Source: Halorubrum sp. PV6 (GTDB taxonomy: Archaea > Halobacteriota > Halobacteria > Halobacteriales > Haloferacaceae). Taken from it: a stretch of 64,000 nt of DNA. The position numbers were made by a program, and so were the translations under genes. The notes under the pieces were generated by a model. That model was given only the letters and a program-made list of their open reading frames with translations. It ran no database searches and was not told the DNA's origin. Below are positions 26,121 through 33,669 of the stretch, one piece after another (the stretch's first letter is position 1; each line of letters opens with the position of its first letter). The DNA lies in contig NZ_CP030064.1 in NCBI RefSeq assembly GCF_003990725.2, forward strand, positions 1,860,001-1,924,000, read 5' to 3'.

Positions 26121-27668
26121 ATGGACGCCGAGGCGTATCGGGCGCAGATCTACGAGATATTTACACCACCTATCGAGGATGTCGAAACACGGATCGACCG
26201 GGGGCTCGAGCTCGGAACCGAGTATCTCGACCTCTCGGTCGGGTTCTTCACGCGGATCACCGCTGAGAGCCAAGAGATTCTTCAGGCAGTCGGCGACCAT
26301 CCGTTGATCCAGCCGGGAGCGAGCTGTCCACTCGATGAGGCCTACTGTCGACGAACCGTCGAACTGGAAAGCCCGCTCGCCATCCAAGACGCCAACATCT
26401 CGTCCGCCGTTTCGGAAACGGCCGTTCGAACGTTCGACCTCGGCGCGTACATCGGAGCAAAAGTCAGCGTCGATGGGGTGATCCACGGAACCGTCTGTTT
26501 TGCCGACGACGACCCCCGGAACCGGTCGTTCACCGACGCCGAACAGTTCTTCGTCGAACTCATCGCTCGGCTCTCCGGACAGGCGCTCGAACGACAGACG
26601 TACGAACGACAGCTCACACGGCGCGAAGAACGACTGAACGAACAAGAAGAGATCTACCGCGCGGTCGTCGATTCGAACTTCGATTCGGTGTTCAGAGCGG
26701 ACACGGACGGCGTGTTCACCTACGCCTCGGAGAGCGTCCGAGAACTCCTCGACTATTCGCCTGCCGGACTTGTGGGCCAGCCGATCACGATCACCTATCC
26801 CGACGCGGAGGCGACCGACTGGGCGAGGGAGAAAATCACGCAGATACTGAACGGAGAGCCGGCCGAGGTCCGCGATTTCCCCTTAGAAACGAAGTTCGGC
26901 TCGATCGTGTATTCCGATATTCGCGGCGTCCCGATCTACGACGGGAGCGTCCCCGACTCGCAGCGAACTCCGGACGACATTGTCGAAATCCAACTGATGG
27001 TTCGTGACGCGAGCGACCGCCGCCAACGCGAAGGGATGATAAGCGTCATCAACCGGGTGCTTCGGCACAACGTCCGAAACGAGATGGGCATTATCAGGGG
27101 GTACGCGGAACTGCTCGCAGACGAGCTGAGCGAAGAGAACGCGGAACGAGCAGACCTCATCTGTGCCGCTGCGACCCGGTTGCTTAACTTGAGTGAATCG
27201 GCCCAACAGATCGAACAGAACCGCGACACGTCCAGCGAGTTGGAGCCGCTGGACGTGGTTCCCCTCGTCGAGCGGATCGCCTCGGAGTGCGAACTGCGCT
27301 ATCCGGACGACTCGATACTCGTGGACGCGCCGGAAACCGCCGTCGCGAAGACGCTCCCGCGCATCGAAACGGCGCTGTTCGAACTCGTCGATAACGCCGC
27401 GAAACACGGCGGTGATCCGGCATCGGTCGACGTCGAAATCGAGGAGACGGATCGATGGATTGTCGTCCGCGTGAGCGACGACGGCCCCGGACTGCCCGAG
27501 TTGGAACGAGCCATGCTGGTGACGGGCAAAGAGACGCCGCTGGTTCACGGGCAGGGACTGGGACTGTGGCTGACCTATTGGCTCGTGACGACGGTCGACG
27601 GCGAGACCGAGGTCCTGGACGCAGACGCCAGGACGGCGATCGAGGTCCGACTACCAACGCCCTGCTGA
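26121..27668 (+). CDS. GAF-PAS sensor histidine kinase
   Basis: A 515-residue soluble kinase. A GAF domain occupies residues 20-170 (GASCPLDEAYCRRTVE, DLGAYIGAKVSVDG), a PAS domain 195-300 (YRAVVDSNFDSVFRADTDG), HisKA with His316 in VLRHNVRNEMGII, and HATPase with NAAKHGGDP, DDGPGLPELE and GQGLGLWLTYWL. ATG at 26121 is preferred; upstream sequence has less GC at third positions. The gene's base composition is a little more AT than neighbours. The signal and partner regulator are unknown; no response regulator lies adjacent. Confidence 0.92.
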   Translation: MDAEAYRAQIYEIFTPPIEDVETRIDRGLELGTEYLDLSVGFFTRITAESQEILQAVGDHPLIQPGASCPLDEAYCRRTVELESPLAIQDANISSAVSETAVRTFDLGAYIGAKVSVDGVIHGTVCFADDDPRNRSFTDAEQFFVELIARLSGQALERQTYERQLTRREERLNEQEEIYRAVVDSNFDSVFRADTDGVFTYASESVRELLDYSPAGLVGQPITITYPDAEATDWAREKITQILNGEPAEVRDFPLETKFGSIVYSDIRGVPIYDGSVPDSQRTPDDIVEIQLMVRDASDRRQREGMISVINRVLRHNVRNEMGIIRGYAELLADELSEENAERADLICAAATRLLNLSESAQQIEQNRDTSSELEPLDVVPLVERIASECELRYPDDSILVDAPETAVAKTLPRIETALFELVDNAAKHGGDPASVDVEIEETDRWIVVRVSDDGPGLPELERAMLVTGKETPLVHGQGLGLWLTYWLVTTVDGETEVLDADARTAIEVRLPTPC

Positions 27669-27746
27669 CTCGCCACTCGGCGAGGAGTCTGTCGACGACC
27701 CGCCGCTGAACGCGCCACGTCTCGCACGCCGTGCCACCCGCGGCCG

Positions 27747-28142
27747 CTACTCCGTCCGGGAGTCGTCGCCGTCGCGCCCGGTCACCTTCCGGATACAGGA
27801 TGAGCCGAACGGGCCGAGTTCGCCGGCGTCCAGTTTCACGAAGTGGCCGGTCGTGATCGTCGTCCCGCAGCGGCGACAGTCGAACTCGCCGTCGCGCTGG
27901 ACCACTTGGCGCTCGTAGTTCACGTAGGTCCCGCCGCGCCGGACGCTGAGAAGCGCGCCCTCGCGTTCGATCACGCCGCGCTTCTCGGCGGCGTCTAAGA
28001 TGTCGCGCGTGAGCGAGGGGTTCGTCGTCACCGTCTCGATCCGGTCTATCGCGTCCGGCAGCGCCAGCTCCTCGTGTTCGAGGTGGGCCAACAGCTCGAC
28101 GCCGAGCTCCAGTTTCTCCTCGCGCGAGGCCGGGCCGTTCAC
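27747..28142 (-). CDS. DUF5830-like protein with C-terminal zinc-ribbon-like cysteines
   Basis: A 131-residue protein with GTG start. Residues 8-75 look like a winged helix (LELGVELLAHLEHEEL, LTRDILDAAEKRGVI). The C-terminal part has CRRCGTTITTGHFV and, 20 residues on, a single Cys in FGSSCIRKVTG, suggesting a small metal or nucleic-acid site. I recall it as DUF5830, commonly beside the Pus10 gene in haloarchaea, as here (divergent, 125 bases). Function unknown; location hints at tRNA biology. Confidence 0.78.
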   Translation of the reverse strand: MNGPASREEKLELGVELLAHLEHEELALPDAIDRIETVTTNPSLTRDILDAAEKRGVIEREGALLSVRRGGTYVNYERQVVQRDGEFDCRRCGTTITTGHFVKLDAGELGPFGSSCIRKVTGRDGDDSRTE

Positions 28143-28267
28143 GGTCGCCGAGACAACGCGGACCTTCTTAAGTCGGCCGGGAGTCGCCCGCGGGTCGCTC
28201 TCCGCGGTCGCCCGCGGGCCGCCCGCGATGTAGTAAGACAGTTACCACGCGGCCCGCTGGAGGACGT

Positions 28268-29551
28268 ATGGACGTACTGGAGGTCGCGGCGCGGGCGACC
28301 GAGACGGGACCGGTGTGTGACGCCTGCCTCGGCCGACTCGTCGCCGACCGGAGTTTCGGGCTATCGAACGCCGAGCGCGGGTCGTCGCTGCGGACCGCGC
28401 TCGCGCTGCGCGACGACGAGGACCACGAGCCCGTCGACACCGCGGACTGTTGGATCTGTGAGGGCCGCTGTACCGAGTTCGACGCGTGGGCGGAACGCGC
28501 CGCCGAGGCGGTCGAGGACATCGAGTTCGCCACCTACAACGTCGGCACGCGCCCGCCGCCGTTGATCGAGGAGAACGAGGCGCTGCTCCGCGCGGACGCC
28601 GGCCTCGACGACGACGCGGGCGAGCCGTTTAAATCGGAGTTCAACCGCGAGGTCGGCAAGCGGTTCGGTCGGCTCACGGGCGCGGAGGTCTCGTTCGACC
28701 GCCCCGACGTGCAGTTCACCATCGATCTGGCCGAGGACGCCATCGACGCGAAGGTGAACTCCACGTTCGTGTACGGTCGCTACCGGAAACTGGAGCGCGA
28801 CATCCCCCAGACCGAGTGGCCCTGCCGCGAGTGTAAAGGCTCCGGGCGACAGGGCGCCGACCCCTGTGACCACTGCGGCGGCTCCGGCTACCTCTACGAC
28901 GACAGCGTCGAGGAGTACACCGCGCCCATCGTCGAGGACGTGATGGACGGCACCGAGGCGACGTTCCACGGCGCGGGTCGCGAGGACGTGGACGCCCTGA
29001 TGCTCGGGACGGGCCGGCCGTTCGTGATCGAAGTCGAGGAGCCGCGTCGCCGCCGGGTCGACACCGAGCGCCTCCGGGCCGACATCAACGCCTTCGCCGA
29101 CGGCGCCGTTGAGGTCGAGGGGCTCCGCCTCGCGACCTACGACATGGTCGAGCGGGTGAAAGAACACGACGCGGCCAAGCGCTACCGCGCGCAGGTCGCC
29201 TTCGACGCCGACGTGGACGCCGACGCCCTCGCGGCCGCGGTCGAGGAACTGGAGGGGACGACCGTCGAACAGTACACGCCGAACCGGGTCGACCACCGGC
29301 GCGCGAGCCTCACCCGCGAGCGCGACGTGTACGAGGCGACCGCCGAGCGCGAGGACGCGCGCCACGCGACCGTCGAGATTCACGGCGAAGGCGGCCTCTA
29401 CATCAAGGAGCTCATCTCCGGCGACGAGGGGCGCACGGAGCCGAGCCTCGCCGGCCTCCTCGGCGTCGGCGCCGAGGTCACCGCGCTCGACGTGGTCGCC
29501 GTCGAGGGGGAGTCCGAGCCGTTCGAGCAGGACGCGTACTTCCGCGAGTGA
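28268..29551 (+). CDS. pus10: tRNA pseudouridine(54/55) synthase Pus10
   Basis: Makes pseudouridine at positions 54 and/or 55 of the tRNA T-loop in archaea. The 427-residue protein has an N-terminal zinc region with CDACLGRL and CWICEGRC, a THUMP-like section, and the catalytic core with Asp242 in GREDVDALMLGTGRPF. Between them sits a second cysteine pair set, CRECKGSG (C186, C189) and CDHCGGSG (C200, C203), reminiscent of DnaJ zinc repeats. The C-terminus IHGEGGLYIKELISGDEGRT is the usual Pus10 tail. Divergent from the DUF5830-like gene. Confidence 0.95.
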   Translation: MDVLEVAARATETGPVCDACLGRLVADRSFGLSNAERGSSLRTALALRDDEDHEPVDTADCWICEGRCTEFDAWAERAAEAVEDIEFATYNVGTRPPPLIEENEALLRADAGLDDDAGEPFKSEFNREVGKRFGRLTGAEVSFDRPDVQFTIDLAEDAIDAKVNSTFVYGRYRKLERDIPQTEWPCRECKGSGRQGADPCDHCGGSGYLYDDSVEEYTAPIVEDVMDGTEATFHGAGREDVDALMLGTGRPFVIEVEEPRRRRVDTERLRADINAFADGAVEVEGLRLATYDMVERVKEHDAAKRYRAQVAFDADVDADALAAAVEELEGTTVEQYTPNRVDHRRASLTRERDVYEATAEREDARHATVEIHGEGGLYIKELISGDEGRTEPSLAGLLGVGAEVTALDVVAVEGESEPFEQDAYFRE

Positions 29552-29573
29552 CCTGTCGACTGTGTGACCAACG

Positions 29574-29596
29574 GGATTTATCAGACGCACGTCTGA
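29574..29596 (+). promoter_or_regulatory. A-box followed by a 16-bp palindrome ahead of UspA gene
   Basis: GGATTTATC (29574-29582) is spaced 25-30 bases before the ATG at 29606. Starting at the A-box, 29581-29596 reads TCAGACG-CA-CGTCTGA, a perfect inverted repeat with 7-bp arms. The position suits a repressor operator or a 5' hairpin. Confidence 0.55.
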
Positions 29597-29605
29597 CGAA
29601 GAGGT

Positions 29606-30283
29606 ATGAACGGGAGCGAGGCCGGCGAGGGGGGCGGCGGAGCGACTGAACCGGGGATCGACGGCGCCCCGAGCGAGGACGCCCCGCAGGTCGGCGAGCC
29701 GATAGTGGATGCCACGGTCGCGGCGGCGGTCGAGTCGACGGCGACGGCGACCGACGCGTCGCTCGAACGGGCGGATCGCGCGTCGCGGCCGGACCGCGTC
29801 TCCTCGATCCTCGTCGCCGTCGCACCCGGCCCGCACTCGGGGGCGACCGTGGACGTGGCACGGGCGATAGCGGACGCGACCGAGGCGTGGCTCGAACTCT
29901 TTCACGTCGTCCCCTCGGACGCCGCGCTGGCCGACGGCCCGCCGGGGACGGCCGGCAGCGAGGCCGCACACGCCGACGATACGCCGCAGACCGGGGGCGA
30001 CCAAGCCGACTACGTCGCGACCGGCGAGGGGATGCTCGACGCCGCCCGCGACCGGCTGGGGAGTTTCGACCGGGTCGACCGCTGGCTCGTCGAGGACCGG
30101 TCGGCGGCGGGCGCGATCGTCGAGCAGTCGCCCTACTACGATCTGGTCGTCATCGGCGCGCCCACGACCGGGACCGTCGGGCGGTTCGTCTTCGGCTCCA
30201 CGGCCGACACCGTGATCGACGACGCCGCGGTCCCCGTGGTCGTCGTCGAGGGAGACGGCTCGGCCGCCTTAGAGGGGTCGTAG
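29606..30283 (+). CDS. Universal stress protein with disordered N-terminal extension
   Basis: A 225-residue Usp. Residues 1-62 are Gly/Glu/Ala-rich and probably disordered; the Usp domain begins at RVSSILVAVAPGPHSGATVD and ends with VIGAPTTGTVGRFVFGSTAD, the intact G-x2-G-x-F-x-F-G-S nucleotide loop. A variable acidic insertion (about 118-140) interrupts the domain after the second strand. A strong palindrome sits in its promoter, so the gene is probably regulated. Followed 53 bases later by the Lrp gene. Confidence 0.85.
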   Translation: MNGSEAGEGGGGATEPGIDGAPSEDAPQVGEPIVDATVAAAVESTATATDASLERADRASRPDRVSSILVAVAPGPHSGATVDVARAIADATEAWLELFHVVPSDAALADGPPGTAGSEAAHADDTPQTGGDQADYVATGEGMLDAARDRLGSFDRVDRWLVEDRSAAGAIVEQSPYYDLVVIGAPTTGTVGRFVFGSTADTVIDDAAVPVVVVEGDGSAALEGS

Positions 30284-30336
30284 TCGGCGGAGCGGCCGAC
30301 GTGAAAGGTAAAGTGCCCGTGCCACGGAGATCCGGC

Positions 30337-30810
30337 ATGGCAGAGGACCCGATCGACGACGTGGACAGGGCGATCCTGTACGCGCTACAGGAGGACGCCC
30401 GGAACAGCTCGTCCGGGGACATCGCGAAGCGAACGGGCACCTCGGACAGCACCGTCCGCAAGCGCATCCAGCAGCTCGAGAGCGACGAGATAATCAAGGG
30501 GTACAGCGCCGAGGTCGACTACCAGGAGTCGGGGTACCCGCTTCGGATGCTGCTCTACTGTACCGCGGCGATACCCGAGCGCGGGAAGTTGCTGCCGAAG
30601 ATCCTCGAAATCGACGGCGTCGTCTCGGTACAAGAGTTGGTCACCGGCGAGCAGAACCTCCTCGTCACCGTGGTCGGCGAGTCGGACGGCGACATCACGC
30701 CCGTCGCACAGGAGCTGCTCGACATGGGCGTGACCGTCGCCGACGAGGTCCTCGTTCGGAGCCACGAGACGACCCCGTTCGGCAAGTTCGACGCGGAGAC
30801 CGACGAGTAA
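30337..30810 (+). CDS. Lrp/AsnC family transcriptional regulator
   Basis: A 157-residue regulator. The N-terminal AsnC-type HTH is DDVDRAILYALQEDARNSSS, then GTSDSTVRKRIQQLESDEI. The C-terminal RAM-like half includes GEQNLLVTVVGESDGDITPV, which in this family binds small effectors such as amino acids and builds dimers/octamers. The ATG at 30337 is correct by alignment with the usual start. Convergent with the amidohydrolase gene, 24 bases apart. Targets unknown; the trp operator downstream is a possible but untested candidate. Confidence 0.92.
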   Translation: MAEDPIDDVDRAILYALQEDARNSSSGDIAKRTGTSDSTVRKRIQQLESDEIIKGYSAEVDYQESGYPLRMLLYCTAAIPERGKLLPKILEIDGVVSVQELVTGEQNLLVTVVGESDGDITPVAQELLDMGVTVADEVLVRSHETTPFGKFDAETDE

Positions 30811-30834
30811 CCGGCTTCCCTTTTAAATAGCCCC
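30811..30834. terminator. T-rich spacer between convergent genes
   Basis: The 24-base gap between the Lrp stop and the amidohydrolase stop contains CCCTTTTAAATAG. The T4 followed by AAA offers a U-tract on both strands, suitable as short bidirectional archaeal terminators. No hairpin seen. Confidence 0.35.
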
Positions 30835-31851
30835 TCAGCCGATCACGCGCTTGACATCGAGCGCGCTCGCGCGGCGGACCACCGACGCGACGGGGTCGAC
30901 CGAGTCGGCCAAGTTGTTCGACGCGCCGTCGAGGACGACGAGCGCCGCCCGGCGGCCGGGTTCGATGACCCCGCAGTCGAGGCCGGCGATCTCCGCCCCG
31001 GCGGTCGTCGCCATCCGCAACACCTCGCGGTCGGTCACGTCGAACCGCTTCGCCGCGTCCGCCATCTCGCGGAACATCGACGGCGAGTTCAACATGACGT
31101 TGTCCGTGCCGAGCGCGACGGTCGTGTGATCGAGGAGGGAACGCAGCGGCGCGTCCCCGACGCCGAGGACCGTGTTCGCCCGCGGGCACACGGCGATCGG
31201 GACTGACTGGGACGCGACGCGGTCGAGGTGCTCCCGTTCGGCGTGGACCATGTGGACGAGCAGGTCCGGGTCTAAGTCGAGCGCGGGGTGGATGTCGGTC
31301 GCGTCCGGCTCGCCGGCGTGGATGGCGAACGGGACCCCGCGTTCGGTACAGGCCGCGCGCTGCGTGGAGAACTCGTTGTCGTTGGCGCCGGACGCCCCGT
31401 AGCCGTCGGCGACGTCGAGGACGGCCGGGTCGTCGCTGCCGAAGATGAACGGGTCGACGGCGACCGGCTCGGCCGCGTCGCGGAGCGCTCGCGCTCCGTA
31501 CACGCCGTTCTCGCGGAAGTCGAGACAGGATACCGTCCCCGTCTGGCGCATGTACCGGAGGGTGCGCCGCATCGCCGCCACGAGGTCGTCGCGGTCGGCG
31601 GCCGCCAGCCGACGGTGTTTGCGGCTGTTCGGCGGGGCCACGGCCTCGTCGAGCGAGAGGCCGACGGCCGCCTCCTTCGCGACGGAGTCGCCGATGTGCG
31701 TGTGCGCGTTGACGAACGCCGGCAGGACGATGTCGTCCGACGACGTGTCGGTCTCCTCGACCGCCTCGATCCGGCCGTCCTCGACGACGAGGCGGCCGCG
31801 GATCGGCTCGAACGACTCCCCGGCGAGAATCGTCCCCGTGAGTTCCTCCAT
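30835..31851 (-). CDS. Amidohydrolase (TRZ/ATZ-like metal-dependent hydrolase)
   Basis: A 338-residue amidohydrolase-superfamily enzyme. The first metal motif is VLPAFVNAHTHIGDS (H-x-H), later ligands are FAIHAGEPDATD, HMVHAEREH and VALGTDNVMLN (Asp). The last 40 residues return to the small N-terminal beta domain (VIEPGRRAALVVLD). Closest in style to cytosine/guanine deaminase or chlorohydrolase-like enzymes, and shorter than most (usually over 400). Specific substrate unknown. Confidence 0.88.
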   Translation of the reverse strand: MEELTGTILAGESFEPIRGRLVVEDGRIEAVEETDTSSDDIVLPAFVNAHTHIGDSVAKEAAVGLSLDEAVAPPNSRKHRRLAAADRDDLVAAMRRTLRYMRQTGTVSCLDFRENGVYGARALRDAAEPVAVDPFIFGSDDPAVLDVADGYGASGANDNEFSTQRAACTERGVPFAIHAGEPDATDIHPALDLDPDLLVHMVHAEREHLDRVASQSVPIAVCPRANTVLGVGDAPLRSLLDHTTVALGTDNVMLNSPSMFREMADAAKRFDVTDREVLRMATTAGAEIAGLDCGVIEPGRRAALVVLDGASNNLADSVDPVASVVRRASALDVKRVIG

Positions 31852-32178
31852 ACGGACACACCGGAGCGGGCAACGATAGGGTTTTCTGACCGCGGAGAGC
31901 GAACGCCCCGGTCGCCGACCGGCCCGGCCGTCGTCGCGTCGATCCGCTCGTCGACCGGCGCGTCGATCCGCGCGACGGCGCAGGCCGCCACAGACCGCCT
32001 GTCCGTCCCGAATTCGAGTAGTGTAATGTTTTATAATGTTCTTTAAACAGGCCTTTTGCGAACAAATTGGGAATACAGATAGATTTAATAGTTAATCTGT
32101 TCTCCAGACAGAGTGAAGACGACCAAATTCGGTTTGCCGACGCGCGTCGGCCGCCGATACCGGTCGACTGGACTGACA
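31852..32178. promoter_or_regulatory. 327-base spacer with AT-rich regulatory island ahead of dabB
   Basis: No gene is seen here. The left part (to about 32010) is ordinary GC-rich sequence. From 32011 to 32100 it is strongly AT-rich: TAATGTT direct repeats at 32024-32030 and 32034-32040 with TTTATAA between; TTTTGCGAACA at 32054-32064; and an inverted repeat ACAGAT (32075-32080) / ATCTGT (32095-32100) enclosing TTTAATA at 32084-32090. That TTTAATA lies 26 bases before an in-frame GTG at 32113, an alternative dabB start. Two promoters or a promoter plus operators are plausible. Confidence 0.55.
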
Positions 32179-33669
32179 ATGGCAGGACGCACCTCGAACT
32201 CGGCGGTCGGAGCGCTTCCGGACACGGCGACGGAGTCGTCGCTCGTGCCCGTCGCATGCACGTGGCTCGCGTGGTCGCTGTTCGTGGCGAGCCTCGCGGC
32301 GCTCGTCGGCCGAGTTGGGTTCGGCGTCGGCGTCGGCTGGGAGATCCCCGGCTTCGTCGCCGTCGACGGGCTGACGGTCCTGATGTGGGTCGTCGTCACC
32401 TTCTTCGGCGGTATCGTCCACAGCTACTCCCGCCGGTACATGGCGGGGAGCGCCCACGAGACGAAGTTCTTCGTCGGCGTCTTCGGATTCGTGACGGTCG
32501 TGCTGCTGCTCGTCGCGGCCGACCACCTCGCCCTGTTCGCCCTCCTCTGGCTGGCGATGGGGCTGGTGATGGCGGGGCTCATCGGCATCGCCAGCGGCTG
32601 GGACCAAGCGCAGGCGGCCGGGGCGCTCGCGCGTCGCTACTTCGTCGCCAGCAGCGCGCTGCTCGGCGTCGCACTCGGCGCGCTCTGGTGGACGACCGGC
32701 GCGACGACGGTGTCCGGCGTCGCAGCGAGCGCGGACGCGCTCGGCGGCCCGGTGTGGCTCCTCGCCGCCGGCGCGCTGGTCCTCGCGGCGATGATCCAGT
32801 CCGCGCTCGTCCCGTTCCACGGGTGGCTGCTCTCCTCGATGACGGCGCCGACGCCGGCGTCCGCGCTGATGCACGCCGGGTTCGTCAACGCGGGCGGCGT
32901 CCTCCTGTTGCGCTTCGCGCCCGTCGTCACCGTCGACGCCGGACTCATGCTCGCTATCGTCGCGCTCGGGGCGACCAGCGCGCTCCTCGGAAAGCTCCTC
33001 AGGTCCGTCCGCCCGGACGTGAAGAGCAAACTCGCCTGCTCGACGATAGGCCAGATGGGGTTTATGATCATGCAGGCCGGCCTCGGCTTCTTCGGCGCGG
33101 CGATCACCCACCTCATCCTCCACGGCTTTTATAAGGCCTACCACTTCCTCGGGGCGGGCGGCGAGGTCGAGCGGACGAATCCGAAGCCCTCGTCGACGGA
33201 CTCGGTAGGGCGTCTCGGCGCCGTCGTGACCCTCCTGACCGGGCTGGCCGGCGGTGCGCTGTTCGTCTTGGTCACCGGGAAGGGAGCGGGCTTCGACACC
33301 GGGCTCCTGCTGGCGCTTTTCGTCGTGTTCACGACCCTCCACGCGGCCCGCAACGTGGTCCGCCGCACCTCGTTGCCGGCGACGGTCCGGTACGGGGCGA
33401 TCCCCCTGGTGTTTCTGCCCGCCATCACCGTGTACGCGGTCGTGTACCGGGGCGTCTCGGCGGTTCTGACCGATGTCCCGCTCGTCACGGCGCCGACCGA
33501 ACTGACCGTGTTCCACGGTGTCGTGGCCGTCGCCTTCCTCGCCGCGTACGTCGGGGTCGACGCGGGCGTCCACGAGCGCAGCCGGCGGCTCTACGTCGCG
33601 CTCGTGAACGCGAGCCACCCGTCCGCCGGGACGGTGCTGACGAACGCGGAGGATTACAATGAGTACTGA
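32179..33669 (+). CDS. dabB: DabB: NuoL/MrpA-like proton-channel subunit of the DAB inorganic-carbon system
   Basis: A 496-residue membrane protein with about 13-14 helices. The antiporter-like core includes WLLSSMTAPTPASALMHAG, LLGKLLRSVRPDVKSKLAC and GFFGAAITHLILHGFYKAYH, all hallmarks of NuoL-type subunits. It overlaps by 11 bases the DUF2309 gene, the fixed DabB-DabA pairing. In DAB complexes the channel is thought to couple ion flow to CO2 hydration by DabA. In TM5 the Glu of NuoL aligns with Leu125. ATG at 32179 is used; a GTG at 32113 would add 22 basic residues and fits a leaderless promoter, so the start is uncertain. Confidence 0.88.
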   Translation: MAGRTSNSAVGALPDTATESSLVPVACTWLAWSLFVASLAALVGRVGFGVGVGWEIPGFVAVDGLTVLMWVVVTFFGGIVHSYSRRYMAGSAHETKFFVGVFGFVTVVLLLVAADHLALFALLWLAMGLVMAGLIGIASGWDQAQAAGALARRYFVASSALLGVALGALWWTTGATTVSGVAASADALGGPVWLLAAGALVLAAMIQSALVPFHGWLLSSMTAPTPASALMHAGFVNAGGVLLLRFAPVVTVDAGLMLAIVALGATSALLGKLLRSVRPDVKSKLACSTIGQMGFMIMQAGLGFFGAAITHLILHGFYKAYHFLGAGGEVERTNPKPSSTDSVGRLGAVVTLLTGLAGGALFVLVTGKGAGFDTGLLLALFVVFTTLHAARNVVRRTSLPATVRYGAIPLVFLPAITVYAVVYRGVSAVLTDVPLVTAPTELTVFHGVVAVAFLAAYVGVDAGVHERSRRLYVALVNASHPSAGTVLTNAEDYNEY

